Below, in pieces: positions 8,293-17,456 of a stretch of DNA of 18,209 nt. A program made the position numbers and the translations under genes. The number at the start of each line of letters is the position of its first letter. Position 1 is the stretch's first letter. A model generated the notes under the pieces. The model made no database searches, had not been told where the DNA came from, and was given only the letters and a program-made list of their open reading frames with translations. Source of the stretch: Phlegmacium glaucopus (lineage: Eukaryota > Basidiomycota > Agaricomycetes > Agaricales > Cortinariaceae); assembly GCA_015039465.1 (NCBI GenBank), contig MU130082.1, positions 1 through 18,209 on the forward strand, given 5' to 3'.

Positions 8293-10496
8293 TTATATGA
8301 GAAAGTACGGGGATTTTCTCTGTTGCCAGTGACGACGTCGAAGTGATGAAAACGCGTTCGTTGACGATGAACGAAGGCCAGAAAGGTCGCGGGGATGTTT
8401 CGTAGGCATCGTAGACACGATATGGAGTGTTTATGCGTCGTCTACCCAGCTGAAACGCATTGAAACGGGCGATTTCGGGGTTCCCAGTAGTTTTTGAGTG
8501 GAAACATGTGATTTTCGAGTTTCTGGGTGTTTTTGGACGATTTCCGCTGCTTCGGGTGCTGAAACGATAGCGTGTGGTGCTAGGGGCTCAGAAACGGCGA
8601 GGGCAGGGGTTGAGGACCCGGAAATGGCAACCGACGGTGAGCGTTCGCGTTTGGCGCTAAATCCGGCGCTTATTTCGTTTTCGGGCATCGCAGGGGTATG
8701 TGATGTGTCGTTGGGGGTAGGGGCGGTGATTTCGAAGTGCTGGCAGGTGGGGAATGTCGTCTGGGTGCTGGCGTCGTCGTATATGGTGGCCAGTTCGCAA
8801 AACGGTCTGCTACTGGTGTTAATGACGACTTTTGCTTCATATTTGTCGCATGGGGGCTCGGTTTGTGATGTAGCATTGAAAATGGGGGCTAATGGTTCCG
8901 TTTGTACTGATACAGTTGCAGAAGAGGTCGAAGGAACAACGAGGGGAGTTGTTTGAGCAACTACAGCTTGGTATTCGGATTCGTTGATGTACCTGCAGTG
9001 AGATCAGACCGCAAGTAGTAACATAGTTCAGAGGGGTTAATGTAGATTTCCTTGATAGAATTTAAAGAGAAGTCCGCGGTATTGAAATATGCAAGAAGAG
9101 TAGACCGCGAGGATAGCGAAGTTCGCGAATGATAACGTGGTTCGCAAAGTAGCTTGAAGGATGAGACTATTGACTTAGAACGTTGCTGCAAAGTTTATGG
9201 GATCAAAACTCTGGCCGTCTCTTGTTCACCTTCCCTCCTACTTGCTACAGGTACTTAATACAAGAGTAACAAGCTAGCCAGGTGCGGATATGCGAAACAG
9301 TAATGTAAAAATTGAGCTAATGCGAAGTCACATGGGCCCAGTAGTTTGGTAACAAAGAAATAGGAGATAGAATAATAATGGAAGTGATGAGTAAGGAGAT
9401 GATAAAATAATAATATATATAGAAAGTTAAAAGAAAGTAAGTTGAAAACGGCACGGACCATGATCAAACCAGTGAAAGGGATGTGTATGCGAGCCGTGAA
9501 AGACCGTGAGATTAAAGAGAAGCTGTGTGAAGGTGTGGTTGTGAAGGAAAGAAATGGTTAAGTCCAGTATTGATTAGAGAACGCTGAAGATACGTCGAAG
9601 TATGAAGTGCGAAGAGGACCAAGGGTGCGTTGGATAGTTACGAAGGTCGTAGGAGTGATGTGCGAAGGTTATGCGGGATTATAGTATGTTGTGCGAGGTG
9701 CGAAGGATGTGCGAGAACTGCGAATGAAGGTGCGAACAAAACTGGTACCCGCGAGGTATCCGCGAGTGTCTGTGAAGTTGTCAAACCTCGAAAATAACCT
9801 GTTTACGAACCTAGAGGCTATATGGATCCTATCATCGTCTTGAATTCCAGCAGCACGACCGAGCTCGAAAGCATGGATGTACTCCTCGTCACGGCGCTCC
9901 TGCTCGCGTTCAAAAATGTCTGTGAGGGCTCGCTGGATCTGCTCCTCGTACTGGGTGTTAAGAGCTTCTGTCGTCGAGGCTAGCTTGGCTTCGAATCGAA
10001 TTTGTCCTTCATCAACTCCACGGGTGAACTCCTGCATACAGATCTGTTTCTCGTGTTCTGCGAATTTTGTAGTTGCGTCCTGCATATCCTTCTCATATTC
10101 GGCCTGAAGACGCTCCCTTGCAATGACTACGTTTGCCTTCCAGCCGTGTTCCGAGCCATGGATGTATGATTGGTGCAACATGAGAGTGAGTTGCTCTCGG
10201 GTGACTCGAACAGCATCAGTTGGAAGTTTTGCTGCTGGGTTTGGTGGTTCTGGGTAGGTAATGGATAGTGGAGTGTAGGAGATGGTGAATTTCGAAGGAG
10301 CAGGGGTTGGCCATGTGGCTGGTTCATCTGCAATGGGAGGGATGGTGAAAGAGGGGGTAGAATTGGCATGCTGAGTGGGCAGAGAGACAATCTCCGGGGT
10401 TTGAGCTGGCAGTATAACAGGTATAGTGGTAAATTCAGTCTGTGAAAGTTTGTTGGCGTGTTGACGTGCGCATTTGTCAGCAGAAGTGGCTGGCAT
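8293..10496 (-). pseudogene. Unrecognised coiled-coil protein carried by the LTR element
   Basis: I do not recognise an enzyme. The 5' part (10496-9669) begins MPATSADK, has a Pro/Thr-rich stretch, then a long charged helix likely to form a coiled coil (ERLQAEYEKDMQDATTKFAE, EGQIRFEAKLASTTEALN, FEREQERRDEEYIHAFELGR). A second open block runs from a likely acceptor CTGCAG at about 8999 down to 8293: Ser/Thr/Pro-rich, then PVSMRFSWVDDA and HPRDLSGLRSSS, ending RRRHWQQRKSPYFLI. In this block a TAA (8431-8433) splits an otherwise continuous frame after WVDDA; a C-to-T change from CAA would explain it. Another TAA lies at 9669-9671. The middle (about 9000-9660) may be an intron. The C-terminal blocks resemble, from memory, hypothetical proteins repeated in mushroom genomes. 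It could be a Gag-like structural protein or a captured host gene; there is no CCHC knuckle. Confidence 0.5.
9000..9668. other. Likely intron or spacer within the LTR element's gene
   Basis: There is no family-like coding in either strand. The segment and its edge (to about 9745) are rich in GTGCGAA and TTCGCGAA motifs, for example near 9605, 9662, 9695 and 9729. AT-rich runs lie near 9380-9430. Confidence 0.4.
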
Positions 10497-10706
10497 TGCA
10501 GTTCCATGGCAGTAAAAAAGAAAAGGGACAGAGGTTACGAAACTGATTACAGGTAGCTGTGGGTCTCGTAGTGTTGGTTCTCGTGGATATCAGGTTTTCA
10601 GTTAAAGTTCTGGTCAGTCTGTTGTAATCTCGGGGTGTCTGCTGGCAAGCTGAAGATGAAAATAAGCTGAGAAAGTGCTCAAAAATGCGAAAGCTAAGAA
10701 GGCTGA

Positions 10707-10730
10707 GTTCGAATCACTCTGTTGTCACCA
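10707..10730 (-). promoter_or_regulatory. tRNA primer-binding site of the LTR element
   Basis: Read on the plus strand, these 24 bases are the 3' end of a tRNA: T-loop TTCGAAT, T-stem half CACTC, acceptor TGTTGTC, discriminator A, then CCA. On the element strand this is TGG plus complement, starting two bases after the 5' LTR. That is the expected position for a minus-strand primer site. I cannot name the tRNA. Confidence 0.85.
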
Positions 10731-10732
10731 AA

Positions 10733-11032
10733 TGGAGTAGTCTAACTGGACTCCTAGCTAGGGGCTCGTAGATGCGTTGAGCTGGTTAGCGTTGCACGTA
10801 GCAGCAGGAGGTAAGCGGTTTTGTATTAATAGTGTATCTAGCTACGATATGTCAATGAGGTCACATGATCTACATATCTAATCTACGAAATGCCAGATTA
10901 CACTACTACATGTGCCCACCCACATAAATGCAACGTCCTCGTTGCATCATGAAAACCTATCTCGAGGTCTGGTATATGTAAGATCTAATCTAATCTGATC
11001 TAAGCGAAGGCTGACCTGATCTCGCTACCACA
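10733..11032 (-). repeat. LTR, right copy (5' LTR of the element)
   Basis: 300 bp, identical to 7743-8042 except G at 10997. It lies next to the primer-binding site, which makes it the 5' LTR and the likely promoter of the element's minus-strand transcript. Confidence 0.93.
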
Positions 11033-11193
11033 GTGGGAAATTTTAGAGGTCCAAACCTGAACCAGACCGGAACCGGACCTGAACCGAGGTTCAGTTCAAA
11101 GTTCAGCCAAATGCCTGAACCGGACCATGAGTCCAGTTCTCGGTTCGGAAAAATAGGCAAAAAACTGGACCAAACTGGACCTGTCCATCACTA

Positions 11194-14100
11194 ATCAGAA
11201 AATCCCTTGAGAATGGCCTGTCAATCTGTCAAGTCCTTTTTAGGTGCGGTCACTGAATCAGTCGAATGACTTATTTTTGAGGTGTGTACGCCTGATGCTG
11301 CCTGTTTGGTCTGATGAGCAAAACGCAATGAAGTTAAGACACTGAGGTCGATGCTTGATGGTCCGCAGCATTGAAAGGATTATTGGGCTCATTGATATTG
11401 ACAGGCGGGAGGGTGTTAGCCTCAGCATTTCCACACTTTGACAAAACGTGAGAAATCTGCTCTGCGTCCTCAGAAAATGCTTCATCCACTGAATCGTTGT
11501 CAAGTTCAGGCATTGATAATCTTTTTAAAAAAACTGTTAGAACAGCAAAGAGGTAGGCCAAAACTACTTACATTTGGGTATGTTCTTCAATTGACAGTGC
11601 AATGGAAGCATAACAATAACCCTTGAGCCGTTGTTCTTGGGCTCGAGGCAGGTCATCATCAGCGTCTTCAAGGAGATCTAGTGCCAATTGATAGTCATCT
11701 ATGCCATCACTGTCAGTGTCACTACCAATATCTGAGTCATCGTCATTGCTTGACTTCAAGTCATGGCCTTGAAACAGCTGATCGACGTAGTCATTGAACC
11801 AAGTTCGGATGCTGGGGAGGCGATCTGGAGTGGCTGCTTCGAGATCAGATGCTGTCACTCCTAGTAGTGCAAAAAGCAACTCAGCTTCTCCATATGCGCA
11901 GACAGCGATGTCGTTAATATCACTGTTAGTTGGGTAAGTTGAGAGACCTTGGATGTCAATGCCACATCTGTATATGTGTGGTTGTATCCACTCGCTCTTG
12001 CCTTTCCATCGGAGAATTTTGAAGATAGTACAGCCTGTCACAACTTGATGAAAAGCTTCGGGACCATGTAATGAAAGTCAAGCATGGTAAAATCTTTGAC
12101 GATCTGCCGACATAAGCCAAAAACATGTTCGATGACTTCAGTGGATAACAACCAAGGAAGAAGAGGCCAAATGCCTCCAGAATAGTCATGATAAATGATG
12201 ACAACTTGAAGGAATCCGTGGATGAGAGTACGTGTGATGTCAGCACACTGAGGCGACACATAATGTCTTGATTTTGGGTACTTTGAGACCTCCAAATTTT
12301 TTTCCCAGAGTTCAATAAAGAAATGAGCACGGAGGATAAGCTATACACGGGCAGACAGTGAAAGTGAACGGTTTTGGTAAGCATCTATGACCTCGCCACA
12401 AATGAAGAGAAAAATGATGAGACCAAGGTGCTCTGGATGGTTTTTTGAAAGCCATTCTAAAGTTGCCCCCGAAAATAATCGAGTGGCGGCATTATCATCC
12501 TGTCGATCTAATTTCTGAACATCATGGGTGTAAATAGGCAAGTCTGGGGCAGCCACAATTTTGCGGACTTGTGAAAATACGGCAACATCTGTGGGAAATG
12601 TGAGAAGTCTAGCACCAGAAAAGAGATTGTTTTGGAAGGTCTTGAGCAGATGCTTGGGGTCTTGGATAGTTGCAATAGGTTGATTTCCGAAGAACAGTAT
12701 CTTGATAACGAAGTCCTTTGCACCACATCCATTATAGGGATATTTGATGGCAATCCTTACAGTAGAAGTGGCGCGTTCTTCAAGTAGATGCTGGGTAGCA
12801 CGTTCAACATTGCTTCCATCAGCAGCATATGAGGAAATTTTAATGCCTCGAGCAAGAAAGCCAGAGATAATCTCCCATAGATATTCCAGAAGATCTTCCA
12901 CACAAAGATTCTCGGGGATTGATTCAGCGGCTACAATGATGGTTGGTATTTTGGGAAGTGGGACCTGAATACACCATAAACGAAGCTAGATGACGGATGA
13001 ATTAAATTAATATAGTATTAGAATTATTCAAAAATATAATTTTACAAACCTTTGTTGCTTTTTTTAGGTTGTTCTCGTTCACCACAATTTGAAACGCTTC
13101 ATGGTCAAGTAACTGCAGTGGCTGTCCAACATGCCCTATTAAGAAATATCCCTTGCGATCTTGATTGTAGTATGGGCGGAGAGAAGCAAGTAGTTCTGTA
13201 TCATCGCAACTGAGAGCGACAGGACCATCGTACTGTAATTGATTTAACTTTTGTATAACCAAGGAAAAGGTTTGCTCTTGGATTCCTATTGGAAATCGAC
13301 GTTGATGAGATCGATGTAACCTGCAAGTGATGTCAAAATAATGTCTTAAATGTTTAAAATTTAAAAATTGTACTTGAGAGTGCGTGGATCGGGCTGTGGA
13401 AGAAACTCTCTAAGAGCATCATAAGCCTTTGGGCTATGAGTGTGTATGACATGCGCAAATTCGACTAGGTCATGTGCATATTTAAAGTTTTGCATGCCAA
13501 TATTTCGAGCCTCCTTCTCTCTTTTGACAACAACTGCTTGGAGCAGGAGTCCGAACATATCATCACCTTTATATTTTCCAGAGGCAACTCCTTTACAATA
13601 CCGAATCAGTGGACTATTGGATTTATCCTATGGAAGCTGATCAGCTGCAACATCCGTGATAAATATCAGCCACTACACTCACCTCGATGATCTCACAAAG
13701 TCCCTTGCAACGTCCAAATAGAGATGCCAGTCGGTCATTACAATACTCGTTGTTGGTGTACTTATAATTTTCGTCAGCTGGGCGAGGCTTCTGAAGTACA
13801 TTTTTGAAAACCTTTAAACTTAAAAGGTCATTGCAATTTGTACATGGTAATAGCTGAGGGTCTGCCAAGTCTGTCGTTTTAGCAGTTGATGTCGAAGGGT
13901 TATATCGAGCTTGTTTTGAACACTTGGTTGAATAAACTGCTCCTTCCGTATGATGATTGCGCCAAAGCCATTCATGACGCTGAGCCATTTTAACCTGCCG
14001 TTTACGAGAGTCGGAAAGCTTTCAGTATTTTTTCCCGAAAAATTCAGCAGCCAGAGAAGAGATGGAAGGGCCTCCCCCACCTTGCGCTCCAGTACGCTCA

Positions 14101-15061
14101 AGAGTACGCTCAAGATAGGCCTCAATCAATGGGTATGATGCCTCATGGAGACCTGAGCAGGGAAAGGTTGTATTGGATATTGGTGTGGTGGACTTTAAAT
14201 TGGAACTTGGAGCTGCCTTTGCAAAAAAAGTGTCTATAGTTTTCATACGACCAGCAGGGAGTTTGTGAGATTTTGGAGTTCCTTTACACATTTCTATATG
14301 GTTCTTGAAGTTCCCGGTATTGTATGGTTCTTTCATTTTCAATTCCTTGCCACACTTGAAGTGACGAACCGTTTTCGGATCAATGATTGTTGAATTAGGG
14401 TCAATTTTGAGGATTTTATTGCAAAATTTGAGATCTCGTTCAGTTGATTGCACAAAGTCGCCTACAAGAAAGCATCTATTCTGGATTCATGACCAAAGAG
14501 TTGACTTCACAATAGGAAGTCCTCGTCGAAATGACATTGATGTGTTGTTACCTTGGTCCAGTTTTGGTCCTTTTCGTGGGAGCATGTCTTCATTATCAAT
14601 GGGGGAAGTGCGCTTCTTCTTCTCACCGCCACTACTACCACCCTTCAAATTTGGTTTTTTTGGTACTATGGGTTGGGCAATCACGATCATGGCCGACACT
14701 GTAACTTCACCCTCACCAACAGGACCAACCACCAGTTCAAAGTTGTCGCTAGGTGACACATCCTCGAAAGCTTGAACAAGTCCGACAGGAGAGCTGCTAT
14801 CAGGCGCCGGGTTGAGGAGATGCGACAAAGATTGCAGGTGGGATTCTCCAGGTAATGTCTCATTTTTGATAATTTTCGAGACAGGATCAACCATCGGTAC
14901 AAAGTTGTCGTTACTAGGTGACACATTCTCGCTATCAGGAGCTGGATTGAGGAGATGTGACAAAAATTGTGGGCAGGACTCTGCAGGTATGTTTTATTTT
15001 TGGGAAATTTTGAAGGCATCACAGGATCACTAATAGGTTGATAAGGTGTATACTTTTCAGA
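11194..15061 (-). pseudogene. RNase-H-like (P-element-like) transposase, main part, with several stops
   Basis: Exons read about 15070-14552, 14461-13683, 13627-13374, 13320-13050, 12985-11572 and 11520-11194, with GT-AG introns. Order of parts: two tandem linker repeats (LSHLLNPAPDS twice), a basic patch (GGEKKKRTSP), a zinc-finger-like motif (KCGKELKMKEPYNTGNF then H-x3-C), a block LPCTNCNDLL...FKNVL, then the catalytic region. Candidate acidic residues are D in LSCDDTELL (about 13201-13206), D in IQDPKHLLKTF (12660-12662) and E in TEVIEHVFGLCRQIVKDF (12129-12131). DP-H-LK and E-H/N-F-R contexts resemble the P-element/THAP9 core. In-frame stops: TGA 14022-14024, TAG 12341-12343, TGA 12038-12040, TGA 11221-11223. 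A one-base frameshift lies near 11360. Reading continues in the same frame across each stop, so these are lesions, not gene ends. It appears fused to the Ulp1 part upstream. Confidence 0.83.
14790..15040 (-). repeat. Tandem repeat in the protease-transposase linker
   Basis: Two units of about 45 residues each start with DPV, pass through PAES/PGES and LSHLLNPAPDS, and end near VSPS-DNF. The DNA of the two units is also alike. In the upstream unit one T is missing near 14989-14991 compared with the other (ACATACCT versus ACATTACCT), which breaks the frame unless an intron ending at CTGCAG removes it. Confidence 0.7.
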
Positions 15062-16420
15062 CTTGTTGACCTATAAATCAAAATTTATCAGTGGCCGGGT
15101 TGGCTGATAATTAACACAAGGTACGCACGTATTCGATATGAGCTTTGCTCAACTTGATAAACCAATGTCCTCTGTGCAGACACTTTGTGTTAGGATTCCA
15201 AAGACTATCACCAAAGATATCATGGGTGGCGGTATTGGTGGCAAGGATACCACAGTCGGTGAAATTATCCTGATCTCCATGTGATAGTGAGTTGCCTGTA
15301 TTCTTGTATGTACCACCGAAACACTTTTTCAACCACAACTGAATGTATTTCAAGATGTCTGTTGGTGGGGGCATTCCTTCATGTGCCAACGAGTCTCCTT
15401 TAAGAGGTATTCAATCGCATGATTATTTGAGCTTATCAACATGAACTTACCATACACAATCTCTTCCTCCTCAAAGTCAATCTGTATCATCACCCAATGT
15501 TTGTGGTCAGGCAAGTATACTGGAAGAATAATAGCCTGAACGTCTCTATCACTGATTTTCTGCTTGAGCCATCCAAGCCATCGTTCTGACTTGTGACACC
15601 TGTCATCCTTCCCCTTTGCGCAGGCTACCTTCTCAATTGCCTTCAAGAATCGAAGTTGCTCAATGACTACGAAGCTGTCTGTTGCTGGGTCCTCTTCTGC
15701 TCGCTCGGATAGATGTGCGAACATCATATTTATGTGGTCTGTATCCATCATTTTGTTATCTGACAGATATGAAGCAAATTTGAAGGTTGATGTGCTGACT
15801 CCATCTGCATCAGGGATATTGGTGTGCTCGTTCCATCGAAGTTGGTTTAGGATGTCCTTGGCCTGTTTCCAGAGTCGCATCTCCTGTTCCTTCTTCTGTG
15901 CTCCTTCTGTGCGTTCTTCAACCCATTCCATAGCCTTCATCCAATCCTGCTGAATTTTATGTATGTTATGCAGCTCTGTCCAAAAGCCTATCCACCACAA
16001 TGGAACTCGGGACCCTGGATATTGTGGATCCACAATTGACTTCTTGCCGTCAAGTGCCACTTGTTTGAAATTTTCCTTCAGCCTGTTTAACCAAGGCAGC
16101 GGAGGTAGTTCACGGGTTGATAGAGCGATTGTTCCTACATTTGGAGCCTCTTTAAGAAAGGAGATTTCTGCTTTTACTGTTGGCAGGCTGTGAGATATTT
16201 TTGGTAACTTCTTTTTAATGAAGTCTTTGATAGCAAGATTGCTGCTTGGGATGTATTCCTCCTTGGCAATGTCCGGTATAACGAGAAGACTGTCAATGTA
16301 GTATTTCAATGCCAATGGAACATGCTCTCCCTTTGGGTATTTCTGACCCTTTCCAATCCATTCATCCTTGTTAAATGAAGGTGGTTCGTTGCTGACTTCG
16401 ATGATGTCCAATGATTGCAT
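15062..16420 (-). CDS. Ulp1/C48 SUMO-type cysteine protease domain, N-terminal half of the transposon protein
   Basis: ATG at 16420 opens a 970-base first exon (to 15451). Exon 2 is 15397-15129 after a GTAAGT...AAAG intron; exon 3 starts at 15070 and runs on into the transposase linker. Ulp1-family enzymes cut SUMO or related modifiers using a His-Asp-Cys triad plus an oxyanion Gln. All four are visible: His-Trp in LPDHKHWVMIQIDF, Asp in VYGDSL (formed across the intron), Gln and Cys in QDNFTDCGILATNTATHDIF. The N-terminal 250 residues are helical and charged, with no named domain. No stop lies within the protease exons, so this half is intact. Exon 3 keeps an open frame to about 14990, with no stop or intergenic gap before the transposase linker, which argues for one fused gene. 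A separate short protease gene ending after exon 2 (TAA just inside the intron) is the alternative. Confidence 0.85.
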
Positions 16421-16746
16421 GGTATAAGGAAATATTGGAAAAATATTAAAATTTAATGATAACGCAATAATAGCTAGAGTAAGGCATAAGGAACAATATA
16501 ATGTTTCACAAATGTCTTTGGATTAGTCTAGTTGATTCTTGCTGTAGAAAAATTTGACCATCAAGTCTGGTGTTCAAATCCTCAAGCACACATTTTTTAT
16601 CCGGAATCGGCCCTGGGTTGATTCGGTCGGCCCAATTTCTATCCGGAATATTACCCCGGGTTTGTCCCAAATTTTTGAAAAATCTATCTGGACAGTGCTA
16701 AGGCATTGCAACTTTTTTGGCCAATTTCTATCCGGATCTGGGAACA
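16421..16746. other. Transposon right end: presumed promoter and subterminal repeats
   Basis: This lies between the ATG at 16420 and the right terminal repeat. Copies of the CCAATTTCTATCCGGA motif occur near 16633-16648 and 16720-16737, with a shorter TTTTTATCCGGAATCGG near 16593. They have the same plus-strand orientation as at the left end. The A/T-rich stretch 16430-16500 would be the gene's 5' leader and core promoter. No gene is present. Confidence 0.65.
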
Positions 16747-16773
16747 GGATCTGAGGGTATATTCAGGGGTCCT
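16747..16773 (-). repeat. Terminal inverted repeat, right (27 bp)
   Basis: It is the perfect inverted copy of 6149-6175. Confidence 0.92.
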
Positions 16774-16781
16774 GAAAGAAT
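16774..16781 (+). repeat. Target site duplication, right (large transposon)
   Basis: GAAAGAAT, against GGAAGAAT on the left: seven of eight bases agree. Confidence 0.8.
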
Positions 16782-16858
16782 GGAACAATGGTGATCACCA
16801 TGGGAAAAATAGAACACCAGCGCGTTAAGCATCTGGTGGAGACCGCTCCATAAAGGGC

Positions 16859-16905
16859 CATAGCCTGAGGGCCATTTCCTTGAATGGCATTTGTGAGTCC
16901 TTCCC
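16859..16905 (+). repeat. Dispersed repeat, right copy
   Basis: It repeats the 4925-4970 segment in the same orientation, beginning CATAGCCTGAGGGCCATT, with a one-base gap and several substitutions. Confidence 0.6.
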
Positions 16906-17456
16906 TACACTCGGTTCAATGAACCTAAGTTAGGAGGATGGATTAGTGTCAACCTTATTCATACGTTGTTATTGTAATTTACTTCTGCATCCTTCAGGTC
17001 TGAATGGACGTAATCCTTATCGTACTGTGAACAACTCTCCCTAAGGTAGATGGAGTCAACAACAACGTGAGGCGAAAGACCGTCGGTATCTTCGGACTCA
17101 TCCCCACGGAACTAACTCACACGATGCCGCAGCTTCACACTTGACAGGTTCCCATTTCGTACTGATTAACTATAAGATACAATCTTTCCATGAATGGAAA
17201 CCAAACAGTTACATATTGAGTTCGCGGTAGCTCTTAACACCGACACTTGGTCGGCGAAAAAACCATGAACTTGGTCCCCACCTCATTATTACCCGGTACA
17301 GTGGGCAGTTTATAGACAATATTTGTATCGGACTCCCGGTAACGAACGTACCGTACCTGCTCAGGGAGGTATTGACCAAACAAAGAAATGATTCGTCGGT
17401 AAGATCCACCAAACAACAATTTACGGTCAAATTCGTCGGTAAGATCTATTAACGGA
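16906..17456. other. Non-coding flank with a short direct repeat
   Basis: I see no gene. ATTCGTCGGTAAGATC occurs at 17391-17406 and again at 17431-17446, a 40-base period just before the long inverted repeat. CATTTCGTACT at 17153 also reappears as the first bases of that repeat at 17457. Both suggest degraded repeat DNA. Confidence 0.45.

Larger units (their letters stand above)
7743..11032 (-). mobile_element. Young non-autonomous LTR retrotransposon
   Basis: Two 300-bp direct repeats (7743-8042 and 10733-11032) are identical except at 8007 (A) versus 10997 (G). Both run TG...CA. Immediately inside the right LTR, on the minus strand and after a two-base spacer, lies a primer-binding site complementary to a tRNA 3' end. 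The element therefore reads right to left and 10733-11032 is its 5' LTR. GTGG at 7739-7742 and 11033-11036 may be a 4-bp target duplication. The internal region is only 2.7 kb. I see no protease, reverse transcriptase, RNase H or integrase, so movement must depend on another element. A polypurine tract is not obvious. Confidence 0.87.
7276..11193. mobile_element. hAT-like MITE (about 0.63 kb) interrupted by an LTR retrotransposon
   Basis: The left end TAGTGATGGACAAGTTCAG (7276-7294) and the inverted right end (11175-11193) match at 17 of 19 bases. The flanking 8-mers ATTGGAAA (7268-7275) and ATCAGAAA (11194-11201) match at 6 of 8, consistent with an old hAT-type target duplication. Both ends are packed with GGTTCAG/CTGAACC motifs, many arranged as small palindromes (7288-7435 and 11050-11150). 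After removal of the LTR element (7743-11032) the MITE has no coding capacity. It sits inside an exon of the transposase gene. Confidence 0.82.
6149..16773 (-). mobile_element. Large DNA transposon encoding an Ulp1 protease-transposase fusion, with nested insertions
   Basis: The two ends are perfect 27-bp inverted repeats (starting AGGACCCCTGAATATACCCT) bordered by an 8-bp near-identical target duplication. Without the 3.9 kb nested insertion the element would be about 6.7 kb. It carries one minus-strand gene from the ATG at 16420 to the stop at 6444, made of an Ulp1/C48 protease, a linker, a zinc-finger-like motif and an RNase-H-like transposase. About 295 bases of non-coding DNA lie at the left end and about 350 at the right. 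Eight-base duplications are typical of hAT and P elements; the D/D/E motif context looks closer to P. I cannot assign a named family. KDZ or another fungal lineage remains possible. This copy is inactive because of several stops. Confidence 0.88.

Noticed and set aside
8498..8956. A 152-codon plus-strand frame within the LTR element
   Set aside because: The minus strand here has a longer open stretch that ends in recognisable blocks (FSWVDDA, PRDLSGLRSS); the plus frame is its shadow.
10701..10730. A tRNA gene, because the T-loop, T-stem half and CCA are visible
   Set aside because: Only the 3' end is present, with an encoded CCA directly next to an LTR. The 5' half cannot be folded. This is a primer-binding site.
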